A DNA stretch of 64,000 bases, taken from NCBI RefSeq assembly GCF_947487605.1, contig NZ_CANKXK010000007.1:124001-188000 (forward strand). Direction: 5' to 3'. The notes under the pieces were generated by a model, which did no database searches, was not told the origin of the DNA, and worked only from the letters and a program-made list of their open reading frames with translations. How positions within the stretch are numbered: position 1 is the first letter of the stretch; the number at the start of each line of letters is the position of its first letter. Origin of the DNA: an uncultured Algibacter sp. Its GTDB lineage: Bacteria; Bacteroidota; Bacteroidia; Flavobacteriales; Flavobacteriaceae. Shown here in pieces: positions 37,015-46,593 of this stretch. A program made the translations under genes and the position numbers.

Positions 37015-38898
37015 CCTATAAAGCTGTATCGCAATAAGCTGTCGCTCTTGATGTTCTTTATGTTGAATTTGTTGCGGGCTAACATATAAAAAGCTGTCCG
37101 ATTTGGTTAATTGTAGTACACCAATTTCAGATTTTATAATGTCCTTTTTAAAGGTTTCTGGTTTGTCAAAATCTTCCCAATAGGCGCTTTCACCTTCTAA
37201 AAGGGTTTCAAAATTTCTATGAGCACTATCTGTTAGTGTTGAGGTAATACTATTTTTTTCTGTTGAAACTGAAAATTGCACCTCATTAGGATTAGGCATT
37301 TTGTTTACCAAAAACACCTTGTACTTCCCTGGAGTATGTACTTTAATTTTATAAATAGCACTATCTGAAACTTTAGACCAACCTTGTAAATTATGATTTC
37401 TATTGATTAAACCGTTTGAAATATAACTAGGAGACGCTGCGTATATTTGGGTGAACGCTCTGTCCTTAAAACCAATTTGAAGCGTGGGCATATTAAACGA
37501 ATTGGCTTTAAGAATACCTTGATACCAAATACTTAATTCTTTTTCAAGCTCTGACGTTTTTGCAGGTAAACTATCTATTAAATTGTGAAATTCCTTAGGG
37601 TCGTTGATAACATTGTAAAGTCCTTGTCTAATACGCCCTTGATTTTGAATGTATTTGAAGTCTCCTTTACGAATTGCTAAGCCTTGGTTTTTAAAATGAA
37701 ATGTTGATTTAAAGTCTTTTGTTAGTGGTGAGCTGGCTGTAATCATAGCATCTTCGGTATTTTCAGTTGAAGAACCTTTAGGGCTATGATTAGCGAAGAA
37801 TATTGGGTTTTTAACAACGTTTTTTCCATCAAATATGGGTGAAAAATCAGTGCCATCCAATGTTAATGATTCTGGTAATTCTATATGACTCATACTAGCC
37901 AAAGAAGGTAATATGTCTTCAATTTTAGCTAAATGGTTTACTTTTTTTGGAAGTAATTGGTCTTTCCATTTTACAAAAAGTGTTGATTTTACGCCGTTTT
38001 GCCAGTTTTCGCCTTTGGTACCTCGTAATCCTGATGGATTTCGCATTTGCCATTCCTTTTCGGTTAATCCAAAACGGTAACTTCTGGTCCATGGTCCGTT
38101 ATCGCTCATAAAAACAATAATGGTATTTTCGGTTAAACCATTTTTATCCAAAGCATCGAGCAGTCTCCCAATATTATGGTCTAGATTATCTATCATTCCA
38201 TAAAGGGTAGCCATAGGTTTTGATAGCCCTTTATCTTCATACTTTTTTATATAGGATTCTGGAGCGCGCCAAGGGTTATGTGGTGCTAAATGAGACATGT
38301 AAGCAAAAAATGGTTTGCCTTCTCTTTCTTGCGTTACAAAATCGATGGCCATATCGGTAAGAGCATCGGTAGTAAAACCTTTAGTCTGTATCGGTTTTCC
38401 GTTTAAAAGCCCTGTGTTGTTCCAGTAATTGTATAGGCAGGCATAGTAAGCTTCGTCAAAACCTCTGTCCCAAGGGAAATAGCCATCCGTTTTCCCAGAA
38501 TGCCATTTGCCCCACATGCCTGTATTGTAACCATTCTTTTGAAATATTTCAGCTATCGTGGTTTCATCTAAATTCATAAAATCACGACCCGCATGAACCG
38601 ATGTTACCCCTGTTCTTAAATAGTTTCGTCCAGTCAGTAAAGCAGCTCTTGATGGCGCACAAACATTTTGTAAATAGAATTGTTCGAATTGAACAGACTC
38701 ATTTCCTAGTTTATCAAGATTTGGGGTTTCTAAATATGGATTTCCATGTAAGGATAAATCGTCGAATCCCATATCATCTGCTTGAATGATAAGGATGTTT
38801 GGTTGAGGCGTTTGCTTTTCTTCGGAAGTATCTTTACAGCTAACAAAAATAGTTGTTAAAATTATGATTCCTAGTCTGATAATATTTGCTTTTAACAT
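37006..38898 (-). CDS. formylglycine-dependent sulfatase (S1 family) lipoprotein
   Basis: 630 residues. Lipoprotein leader with IFVSC then KDTSEEK. Sulfatase core: IIQADDMGFDDLSLHGNP (metal-binding Asp pair), VCAPSRAALLTGRN in which Cys80 of C-x-P-x-R is the residue converted to formylglycine, MWGKWHSGK, and VFMSDNGPW. A C-terminal ~150 residues (from about 480) form a beta-rich extension beyond the catalytic fold. It removes sulfate esters from sugars in the periplasm or at the surface. I cannot assign the S1 subfamily. It lies downstream of gntP on the same strand (48 bp). Confidence 0.93.
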   Translation of the reverse strand: MLKANIIRLGIIILTTIFVSCKDTSEEKQTPQPNILIIQADDMGFDDLSLHGNPYLETPNLDKLGNESVQFEQFYLQNVCAPSRAALLTGRNYLRTGVTSVHAGRDFMNLDETTIAEIFQKNGYNTGMWGKWHSGKTDGYFPWDRGFDEAYYACLYNYWNNTGLLNGKPIQTKGFTTDALTDMAIDFVTQEREGKPFFAYMSHLAPHNPWRAPESYIKKYEDKGLSKPMATLYGMIDNLDHNIGRLLDALDKNGLTENTIIVFMSDNGPWTRSYRFGLTEKEWQMRNPSGLRGTKGENWQNGVKSTLFVKWKDQLLPKKVNHLAKIEDILPSLASMSHIELPESLTLDGTDFSPIFDGKNVVKNPIFFANHSPKGSSTENTEDAMITASSPLTKDFKSTFHFKNQGLAIRKGDFKYIQNQGRIRQGLYNVINDPKEFHNLIDSLPAKTSELEKELSIWYQGILKANSFNMPTLQIGFKDRAFTQIYAASPSYISNGLINRNHNLQGWSKVSDSAIYKIKVHTPGKYKVFLVNKMPNPNEVQFSVSTEKNSITSTLTDSAHRNFETLLEGESAYWEDFDKPETFKKDIIKSEIGVLQLTKSDSFLYVSPQQIQHKEHQERQLIAIQLYRVK

Positions 38899-38946
38899 GC
38901 CTTTAATAAATTTTGAAGCCTACTTCAAATGTCTAATTCTAATACT

Positions 38947-40260
38947 TTAAATAAATACATCTAATAATAATACCATCATTATACCAACAAGCCCAACAAT
39001 GGTTTCCATAACAGTCCACGATTTAAAAGTGTCTTTAAGACTTAAATTAAAATATTCCTTGTACATCCAAAAACCAGAATCGTTAACATGCGAAAACATT
39101 AAGCTTCCTGCACCAATAGCCAATACCATTAGGTTTGGATTAGCGCCAGTTACGGTAATTAATGGCGCTATAATGCCTGCGGTAGTTAAACCTGCAACGG
39201 TAGCAGAACCTAAGCATACTCTAATAATAGTAGCCATTATAAAGCCTAAAAGGAGTGGGTTAACATCCCATCCACCTAATAAGTTGGCAATATCGTTACT
39301 TACACCACTATCAATAAAAACTTGTTTAAGAGCACCTGCACCAGCAACAATTAAAAGAATCATGGCAATATCTTTTACAGCATCGGCATACCCATCCATA
39401 ATGGTCTTTATTTTCGTTTTTTGCTTTATACCAAGTGTATATGTCGCAATCAATAATGAAATAATCATCACAATAACAGGGTCTGCTAAAAACGTAAAAA
39501 GTCCTTCAAGAAACGTATTTCCAAACGATAAATAAGGTGCTAAAGAGGAGCCTGCCAATAAAAAAACAGGCAACAATGCTGTTAAGAAACAATTAATACC
39601 GCTTGGTAATTCTCTATTTAGATCGTCTTTAGGAATGAAAATATCTAAAGGTTTTGCTTCTATTTTTTTTAATGTTTTTGCAAAAAATGGACCTGCAATG
39701 ACCATACAAGGTATAGCAACTATAAACCCATATATAAGGGTTGTACTTAAATTGGCATCAAAAAGATTAACTAAAGCTGTAGGTGAGGGATGTGGAGGTA
39801 AAAACCCATGCGTTACGGATAAGGCTGCTAACATAGGAATACCAATATAAACAGCAGGTATTTTGTATTGATAGACAACCGAAAAAATTAACGGGACTAA
39901 AAGCACAAAACCAACATTGTAAAATAGTGGAATGCCCACAATAAAACCAGTTATCATTAATGCCCATTGGATGTATTTTTCGCCAAAAGCATTCATTAAA
40001 ACTTCTGTAATTTTTTTAGCGGCACCACTATCTGATATTAATTTACCAAACATGGCACCTAAACAAATAATAACAGCCAATGAACCTAACATACCACCTA
40101 TACCTACTTCGAGGGATTTGGAAATATTTCCTAACGGAATACCTAAAAGGATTCCCGCCAAAATGGATACAATAAGAAAGGCTAAAAATGGATTGATTTT
40201 ACCCCAAGTAATCAATAAGATAAGCACAAGTACACAGAAAACAACGGCTAAAATTGTCAT
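38947..40260 (-). CDS. gntP: gluconate permease (GntP family)
   Basis: 437 residues with about 12-14 membrane helices. The sequence runs from LLITWGKINPFLAFLIVS through GIPLFYNVGFVLLVPLIF to HGFLPPHPSPTALV, which are hallmarks of GntP-type gluconate:proton symporters. Gluconate or a related sugar acid is the likely substrate. A gluconokinase/6-phosphogluconate dehydrogenase fusion 11 kb away would process it. First gene of a unit with the sulfatase. Confidence 0.92.
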   Translation of the reverse strand: MTILAVVFCVLVLILLITWGKINPFLAFLIVSILAGILLGIPLGNISKSLEVGIGGMLGSLAVIICLGAMFGKLISDSGAAKKITEVLMNAFGEKYIQWALMITGFIVGIPLFYNVGFVLLVPLIFSVVYQYKIPAVYIGIPMLAALSVTHGFLPPHPSPTALVNLFDANLSTTLIYGFIVAIPCMVIAGPFFAKTLKKIEAKPLDIFIPKDDLNRELPSGINCFLTALLPVFLLAGSSLAPYLSFGNTFLEGLFTFLADPVIVMIISLLIATYTLGIKQKTKIKTIMDGYADAVKDIAMILLIVAGAGALKQVFIDSGVSNDIANLLGGWDVNPLLLGFIMATIIRVCLGSATVAGLTTAGIIAPLITVTGANPNLMVLAIGAGSLMFSHVNDSGFWMYKEYFNLSLKDTFKSWTVMETIVGLVGIMMVLLLDVFI

Positions 40261-40704
40261 AGTAAATACAGTTTAGTTGGTTTGTGTTAAGCATATAACT
40301 TTTAAAACTTACTAAATAAATGCACTTTGTATTACTGTTACTTTGGGTGAAAGCAAGAATATGCTAATTGAATTTTAAATTCAAGTAACTCTAGTATTTA
40401 AAAAGTAGTATGCTTTAGTTGTTGTAAAATTAGTTTTTTTAGCGGTTACTGTTTTGTACTATTTTGTCATTTAGTAGTTGTATAAAAATTAAAAGATGGT
40501 TTATTTACATAAATTGATTCTGTTTTAGTATGATATCTTGAGAAGTATTTATGTTTTGATATACTGTAATGAGGTGTCAGTTTAATAAACCCACATTACC
40601 CCATTCAATCCATTTTATACTTTTAGTTTAAAGCTTAATGGTCAAGAGTTAATTAGTATTACTAATCTATCAAGTTAGTAAAGATTACAGCTCTTAATGG
40701 TGAA
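40261..40704. other. 444-bp gap with a 15-bp palindrome
   Basis: No gene is supported. It must hold the gntP promoter (right to left) and the 3' end of the GH43-like gene. ATTAGTATTACTAAT at 40652-40666 is a perfect 15-bp palindrome, and CTTAATGGT occurs twice nearby (around 40634 and 40694). I see no strong promoter match. Confidence 0.4.
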
Positions 40705-41634
40705 TTAATTTTTTTGAGATAAAATATTATCAAGAACACTTTGCTTTACCTTAAAAACGGTTCCATGTCTGGTACCTTCTGGGAAATCAAGTGTTTCGGT
40801 GATATCAGTCCAGTTTTTTAAATCTGGTGATTTTACAGCACCCATTTTATGGTCTTCGTACATATCAAAATATACCACCCATTCACCATCTATTTTAATA
40901 CAAGTAGGACCTTCTGTCCAATGTGGGGTGATGGCTTCTGAAGGTTCAGAATAATTGCCCAAAAGTTCTTTACTTGTAGCAATATGAATATCTTTATGCA
41001 ATGTATCGTGGTTGACTTCATTCTTTAAAAACATGATATAGCGTTCACCATCTTTTTTAATATGAGAATCAATGACAGTAAACCCTTTGTCATATAATAG
41101 TTTTGCCTCAGTAAAGTCAATAAAATCTTTTGTAGTCGTATAATACATTCTGTGATTACGCCCTTTAGGGTGAAATGATTTTGGAAACCTGCCAGGAATC
41201 GTACTAGCCCAAAAAATAGCATATTGCTTGGTAGTTTCGTCATAAAATATTTCTGGAGCCCAACAATTCATAACATTTGGCTCATGAGCCATAACAGGAA
41301 TAAATTTCTGCTCAGACCAATGAATTAAATCTGTGGAATTTGCATAACCAATACCATTATCTGTCCAACCAGTTGTCCAGACCATATGAAATTTATCATC
41401 CTCTCCTTTAATTATGCATGGGTCGCGCATCAATTTATCTTCTCCTACCTCTGGAGTTAAGAAGGACTTATTATCATTAAGTGCAGACCATTTTAAACCA
41501 TCCATACTTGAGGCTAGATGTAGTCCATCTTGCCCATTATCTTTAAAGAAAGAAAAGAGATAGACCTCTTCTTCTTTTTGTGAACAGCCAATCAAAGTGA
41601 TTAGCATTAATACGATTAGTGATTTTTTATACAT
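40705..41634 (-). CDS. GH43-like five-bladed propeller glycosidase lipoprotein
   Basis: 309 residues. Lipobox TLIGC then SQKEEE. Motifs typical of GH43/GH32-like propellers occur in order: MRDPCIIKGEDDKFHMVW, WAPEIFYDETTKQYAIFW and WTEGPTCIKIDGEW, the last holding the probable acid glutamate. GH43 members remove arabinose or xylose and some have other substrates; this one is short and lacks an accessory domain. It lies 101 bp after uxaA and may be the last gene of, or closely follow, the uronate operon. Activity unassigned. Confidence 0.8.
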   Translation of the reverse strand: MYKKSLIVLMLITLIGCSQKEEEVYLFSFFKDNGQDGLHLASSMDGLKWSALNDNKSFLTPEVGEDKLMRDPCIIKGEDDKFHMVWTTGWTDNGIGYANSTDLIHWSEQKFIPVMAHEPNVMNCWAPEIFYDETTKQYAIFWASTIPGRFPKSFHPKGRNHRMYYTTTKDFIDFTEAKLLYDKGFTVIDSHIKKDGERYIMFLKNEVNHDTLHKDIHIATSKELLGNYSEPSEAITPHWTEGPTCIKIDGEWVVYFDMYEDHKMGAVKSPDLKNWTDITETLDFPEGTRHGTVFKVKQSVLDNILSQKN

Positions 41635-41735
41635 ATCTATCAGTTTTTATACAATGATTAATTCTAATTATTGGTGTTACATCTAACTATGATGTTTTTT
41701 AATTTTTGACTTAAACTATTTTATAAATGGTATAA

Positions 41736-43346
41736 TTAAAGGGATACACCTCGTTTCCAAGGAATAAAATCATCTTGATTCAATACCATTGCTTTTGTTT
41801 TAGTACCACTGGCAACTTCAATAATATAGTTTAATAATTCTTCTGCTTTGTCATCAATTGTTTTATCTCCTGTAATGATATCACCAGTATCAAAATCAAT
41901 AATATCATTCATTTTATTCGCTAAATCTGAATTTGATGATACTTTGATAACAGGTGTTATGGGGTTCCCAGTTGGTGTTCCTAGTCCTGTGGTAAATAAT
42001 ACTAAATTGGCACCAGACCCTACCATGGCTGTAGTGCTTTCAACGTCATTTCCAGGAGTACATAATAGATTTAAGCCGTTTTTTGAAATGTATTCGCCAT
42101 AATCTAAAACATCAACAACTCCTGAGGTACCACCTTTTTTTGCAGCCCCTGCAGATTTCATAGCATCGGTAATCAGGCCATCCTTAATGTTGCCAGGAGA
42201 CGGATTCATATCAAAACCAGAACCCGCATTAACGACAGAAGTTTCATAAGCTTTCATCAAACTTAAAAACCGCTCACCATCTGCATCGTTAAGGCATCTA
42301 TTTAATAATTCTTGTTCTACACCACATAATTCTGGAAATTCAGACAAAATGGCTGTACCTCCAAGAGCTACCAAATAATCGGACACCTTACCAAGAGTTG
42401 GGTTAGCAGAAATGCCTGAAAACCCATCAGAACCTCCACATTCTAAACCAATGGCTAATTTTGATAGTGGTGCCGGTTTACGTTGAATAGAGTTGGCTTC
42501 CTTTATACCTTCAAACGATTGTTTAATAACCTGCTGTAGCATGTTATCGATAGTACCCAATTTTTGTTGTTCAAAAATCAAAACAGGTTTTTTATTATTG
42601 GGGTTTATAGCATGCAAGGCATCTTCAAATATTTTGATTTGAAGGTTTTGGCAACCTAAGCTTAATACCGTAACACCTGCAACATTGGGGTTGTTTACAT
42701 AACCTGCCAATAGTTTTGCTAAACTTTCGGCGTCTTGCCTAATGCCACCACAGCCACTTTGATGCGTGATAAATTTTACGTCAACATTATCAAAAACATT
42801 TTGTGAAACCTCATGTGCATCGTTGTTATCATTACTATTAATTAATGATCGGAGCAACAGTCTATTTTTATCTTCTTTGGTTTTTAATAGTTCTTTTTCA
42901 AAAATGTCTTTTAATCTTTCAATATTTTTATTCTCACAAAATACTAACGGAAAAAACAACCAGGTATTAGTGGTTCCTACTTGCCCGTCAGCTCTATGAT
43001 AACCCATAAAGGTTTTATTCGCCCATTTTTCAACATTTGGTGGTGTCCAGCTAAATTTTTCGATTTTTCCAGATACTTTCCCACTTTGATGGATGACGTT
43101 TTCAGTTGTTAAAACATCCCCTTTAATAACCTGCGTATTCGCCTTTCCAACTAAAACACCATACATAAATATAGGGTCATTTTTTTGAAAAGTAACCAAT
43201 GCTATTTTATGCTTTTCTTTGGTTTTTGATTGAATTGTTATGGTCTCATTTTGAAATACAATTTGCTCATTTGCCTCTAAAGTTCTCATGGCTACGGCTA
43301 CATTATCTTTCTCATGTATTTTTATAAGTGGTGTATTTCTTTTCAT
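41736..43346 (-). CDS. uxaA: altronate dehydratase
   Basis: 536 residues, normal length for UxaA. N-terminal SAF-like domain (about 1-95), then the catalytic part with THQSGCGGIRQDAESLA and LECGGSDGFSGISANPT, and a C-terminal FTTGLGTPTGNPITPV. It dehydrates D-altronate to 2-keto-3-deoxygluconate, the last step of the galacturonate branch in this window. Its ATG overlaps the uxaB stop by 4 bp (ATGA), so translation is coupled. Confidence 0.96.
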   Translation of the reverse strand: MKRNTPLIKIHEKDNVAVAMRTLEANEQIVFQNETITIQSKTKEKHKIALVTFQKNDPIFMYGVLVGKANTQVIKGDVLTTENVIHQSGKVSGKIEKFSWTPPNVEKWANKTFMGYHRADGQVGTTNTWLFFPLVFCENKNIERLKDIFEKELLKTKEDKNRLLLRSLINSNDNNDAHEVSQNVFDNVDVKFITHQSGCGGIRQDAESLAKLLAGYVNNPNVAGVTVLSLGCQNLQIKIFEDALHAINPNNKKPVLIFEQQKLGTIDNMLQQVIKQSFEGIKEANSIQRKPAPLSKLAIGLECGGSDGFSGISANPTLGKVSDYLVALGGTAILSEFPELCGVEQELLNRCLNDADGERFLSLMKAYETSVVNAGSGFDMNPSPGNIKDGLITDAMKSAGAAKKGGTSGVVDVLDYGEYISKNGLNLLCTPGNDVESTTAMVGSGANLVLFTTGLGTPTGNPITPVIKVSSNSDLANKMNDIIDFDTGDIITGDKTIDDKAEELLNYIIEVASGTKTKAMVLNQDDFIPWKRGVSL

Positions 43347-44794
43347 GATTGGAAGCTTTTACGAAAATTATCATATCCTTTTTCAATTCCATTAGTATCA
43401 ATTTCTTTCAAAGCATGAGTGATACCATCTGTTAAGTTTACTATTTGATTCAAATCTGAACCCCAAAAGTCAGTATTGCTTAAAACGTTTTGGGCAATGG
43501 AATGATAATCTGGATCCTTCCAAACATCATTAAAAAAGGCAACAACATTTTCAGCATCGTTTATAGGTAAAGAATTGTCTTTCCAATCTCCTTTATAAAA
43601 ACGGATTAAACATGCTAAGGAAAACGTAAGATTTACAGGGAGTTTATTGAATTTTTCAACATAACCCAGTAAACTTGGTAATACACGTACTTTAAACTTT
43701 GAAACGGTATTTAAGGCTATACTTGCCAATAAGTGTTTTACAAATGGGTTTCTAAAACGGTCAAAAACGTCTTCGGCGAAAGCTTCAAGCTCGTTTTTAT
43801 CTAAATCTAAGGTTTCAATAATCTCTTTGAAAACGGTATCTTTTATAAAGCTACCAGTAAAATTATTATCTATAGATTCTTTAACCGTTGTATTTCCGTA
43901 AAGCATGGAAAAGGGAACAAGAGCTGTATGGGCACCATTTAATATTCTCACTTTTCTGCTTCTGTAGGGTTGCATATCTTCAACAATTTTTACCTGAAGT
44001 TTGGTTTTGTTAAATGGTAACTTTTTGCTTAACGTTTCATCGCCTTCAATAACCCAAAGGAAAAATGTTTCGGCAGATACAATAAGATTGTCTTGGTAAT
44101 CAAGTTGCTTGTTATAACTTTCAATATCATCTTTAGGATAACCAGGTACAATTCTATCAACTAAAGTATTATGGAAACTATTATGATTGATAATCCATTT
44201 ACTAAAATCAGCTTCTAAATTCCAAAGTTTGCAATATTTTAAAATAATCTCCTTTAATGTATCGGCGTTGTAATTGATGAGTTCGCAAGGGATGATGGTT
44301 AATCCTTTGGATGAGTTGCCTTTAAAATGTTTAAATCGTTTATATAGAAATACGGTTAGTTTAGCAGGAAAAGAACTTGGAGGTTCCATATTGAGCGTAT
44401 CGGTTTCAATGTACGAGATACCTGCTTCAGTGGTATTAGAAATTACAAATTCTAAAGTGTCTTCCTTTGCTAAATTGATATAGTCTTGAAAGTTTTTATA
44501 CGGATTGATGCCTTTAACAATATTAGTAATAACTTGTTTTTCTTGGATTTCTTCACCTTTTTCTACACCTTTTAAAAAAAGGGTATATAGTCCATCTTGG
44601 TTGTTAAGCATGTTCACCATACCATGTTCAATAGGCTGTACAACCGCTACACCTGCGTTAAAATTTTGGGTATCGTTTAATTCTTGAACAGCGTAATTTA
44701 CAAAGGCTCTTAAAAAATTACCTTCACCAAATTGCAATACTTTTATGGGAAGTTTTGTGTTAACGTTATAATTTGTTCTGTTTAATTTTTTCAT
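43343..44794 (-). CDS. uxaB: tagaturonate reductase (altronate oxidoreductase)
   Basis: 483 residues of the long-chain polyol/mannitol dehydrogenase family. KVLQFGEGNFLRAFVNY is the N-terminal nucleotide-binding segment; RKVRILNGAHTALVPF and FVKHLLASIALNTVSKFKVR are family signatures. It reduces D-tagaturonate to D-altronate for UxaA. Fructuronate reduction is covered by the SDR enzyme at the other end of the operon, which supports the tagaturonate assignment. 8 bp from dctM, 4-bp overlap with uxaA. Confidence 0.94.
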   Translation of the reverse strand: MKKLNRTNYNVNTKLPIKVLQFGEGNFLRAFVNYAVQELNDTQNFNAGVAVVQPIEHGMVNMLNNQDGLYTLFLKGVEKGEEIQEKQVITNIVKGINPYKNFQDYINLAKEDTLEFVISNTTEAGISYIETDTLNMEPPSSFPAKLTVFLYKRFKHFKGNSSKGLTIIPCELINYNADTLKEIILKYCKLWNLEADFSKWIINHNSFHNTLVDRIVPGYPKDDIESYNKQLDYQDNLIVSAETFFLWVIEGDETLSKKLPFNKTKLQVKIVEDMQPYRSRKVRILNGAHTALVPFSMLYGNTTVKESIDNNFTGSFIKDTVFKEIIETLDLDKNELEAFAEDVFDRFRNPFVKHLLASIALNTVSKFKVRVLPSLLGYVEKFNKLPVNLTFSLACLIRFYKGDWKDNSLPINDAENVVAFFNDVWKDPDYHSIAQNVLSNTDFWGSDLNQIVNLTDGITHALKEIDTNGIEKGYDNFRKSFQS

Positions 44795-44802
44795 ATTTAC
44801 TA

Positions 44803-46098
44803 TTATAAATCGAATAGGCTAGGGAGCCATAAAGATAATTGTGGAAAATAGGTTACTAAAAACAAGGAAACTACCATGGCTATAAACAAAGGTAAGAGCG
44901 GTTTTACCACTTTTTCTATGGTGGTGTTAGCAATACCAACACCTACAAAGAGCACCGAACCGACAGGAGGAGTACATAGTCCTATACAAAGATTAAGTAC
45001 CATGATGATGCCGAATTGAATAGGATCCATCCCTAGTTTTGTGATGATGGGTAAAAATATGGGTGTGAATATGAGTACTGCTGGTGTCATGTCCATAAAG
45101 ATACCTACAAAAAGTAGTAGCAAGTTGATAATTAATAGAATGACAATAGTATTATCGCTTAAACCCAATAATAGATTACTAATATCTTGAGGAATATTTT
45201 CATAACTCATTACCCAAGACATACTCATAGATGCTCCAATTAAAAGCATGACAATAGCCGTAGTACCACAAGAATCCAATAAGATTTGAGGTAAGTTTTT
45301 TACCGATATTTCTTTATACCAAAAGGCTAAAATAAGTGTATATAATACCGCAATGGCTGAAGCTTCGGTTGCAGTAAAAATACCAACCACAATACCGCCA
45401 ATAACTACAACTAGGAGCATTAAACTAGGAAAAGCATCAACAAAAGTTTTAAATATTTCTTTAAAAGAACTACGCTTACCAACTTTATAGTTTTTCTTTT
45501 TTGCCCAAACTGATGCAACAATCATCAAGAGTAAACCTGTTAAGATTCCTGGGATATAGCCTGCTAAAAATAAAGCGGCTATGGATACACCACCACTTGC
45601 CAAAGAATAGACAATTAAAATATTACTTGGAGGAATAATAAGCCCTGTAGTAGCAGAAGTAATATTAACGGCTGCCCCAAACTCTTTAGAATAACCTTCT
45701 TTTTCCATTTCTGGACCTAAGATGCTTCCCATAGCCGATGCCGATGCCATGGCAGACCCTGCAATAGCACCCATTAACATGGCAGCTATAACATTGATGA
45801 GCGCTAAACCTCCTGGTAAAGCGCCAACCAATGTTTTTGCAAATGCTATTAATCTATGAGCAATTCCTCCTTTATTCATAAGTTGCCCAGAGAGCACAAA
45901 AAAGGGTATGGCTAATAATGCAAAACTATCTAATCCTGTGCCTATTCTTTGAGAAACTGTAGTTAATGCTGGTAATGCTGGAATACTCGCCAGCATAGTT
46001 AATAATGATGAAATAGCGATACTCCATGCTACTGGAACACCAATTAATAACAATCCTAAAAAGCTAACTATAAGTACAATTATGGGTAAATATTCCAT
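44803..46098 (-). CDS. dctM: TRAP transporter large permease subunit
   Basis: 431 residues, 12 or more membrane helices, DctM family (LLLIGVPVAWSIAISSLL, MAGSAMAS-type glycine/alanine-rich segment, TPAVLIFTPIFLPI). It forms the proton/sodium-driven channel of a tripartite TRAP transporter with the two genes upstream. Its ATG overlaps the dctQ stop (TAATG). Context makes a uronate (galacturonate or glucuronate) the likely cargo. Confidence 0.95.
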   Translation of the reverse strand: MEYLPIIVLIVSFLGLLLIGVPVAWSIAISSLLTMLASIPALPALTTVSQRIGTGLDSFALLAIPFFVLSGQLMNKGGIAHRLIAFAKTLVGALPGGLALINVIAAMLMGAIAGSAMASASAMGSILGPEMEKEGYSKEFGAAVNITSATTGLIIPPSNILIVYSLASGGVSIAALFLAGYIPGILTGLLLMIVASVWAKKKNYKVGKRSSFKEIFKTFVDAFPSLMLLVVVIGGIVVGIFTATEASAIAVLYTLILAFWYKEISVKNLPQILLDSCGTTAIVMLLIGASMSMSWVMSYENIPQDISNLLLGLSDNTIVILLIINLLLLFVGIFMDMTPAVLIFTPIFLPIITKLGMDPIQFGIIMVLNLCIGLCTPPVGSVLFVGVGIANTTIEKVVKPLLPLFIAMVVSLFLVTYFPQLSLWLPSLFDL

Positions 46099-46580
46099 TA
46101 GATTTGTTTATTAATAATGTCCGAAATTTTATAAAAAATGATAAGTATTCCGCTTATGGGAATTACTAAATATACCGCTGCTAAAGGTATTTGAAGGGCA
46201 GGGGAGTACTGCTCTAAAGTATAGGTGATATACACTAGCCTAAATCCGCCAATAATAAAAGCGGCCAAACAAAATATAATGATAATAACGTTTACAAAAA
46301 CCTTTAGTTTGTGTTGTCCGTCCTTGTTTAATCGCATGGGTAGTAAGTCAATGGCAACATGCATACGTCTTCCAGAAATGTAGGCAGCTCCCAAAACACC
46401 CACCCAAATCATTAAAAATCGAGCTAATTCATCTGTAAAAGAACTGGGCGTTCCTACAACAAAGCGTGTAAACACCTGCCAAAGTACATTAAGCACCATG
46501 ATGGACATGATGACTACCAATGTGTTTCCTAAAATTTTATCAATTTTATGTCGTATTTCCATGGGTTTTTTAATTATCAA
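46098..46580 (-). CDS. dctQ: TRAP transporter small permease subunit
   Basis: 160 residues with four predicted membrane helices, DctQ family (VLWQVFTRFVVGTPSSFTDELARFLMIW split over the second helix; HVAIDLLP loop). A start at Met7 (46562) is equally possible. It connects the binding protein to the DctM channel. Confidence 0.92.
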   Translation of the reverse strand: MIIKKPMEIRHKIDKILGNTLVVIMSIMVLNVLWQVFTRFVVGTPSSFTDELARFLMIWVGVLGAAYISGRRMHVAIDLLPMRLNKDGQHKLKVFVNVIIIIFCLAAFIIGGFRLVYITYTLEQYSPALQIPLAAVYLVIPISGILIIFYKISDIINKQI

Positions 46581-46593
46581 TTAAAAACTTCAA

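Noticed and set aside
38999-39535. 178-residue open frame on the plus strand
   Set aside because: It lies entirely antisense to the well-supported gntP gene, has low-complexity composition and no recognisable domain.
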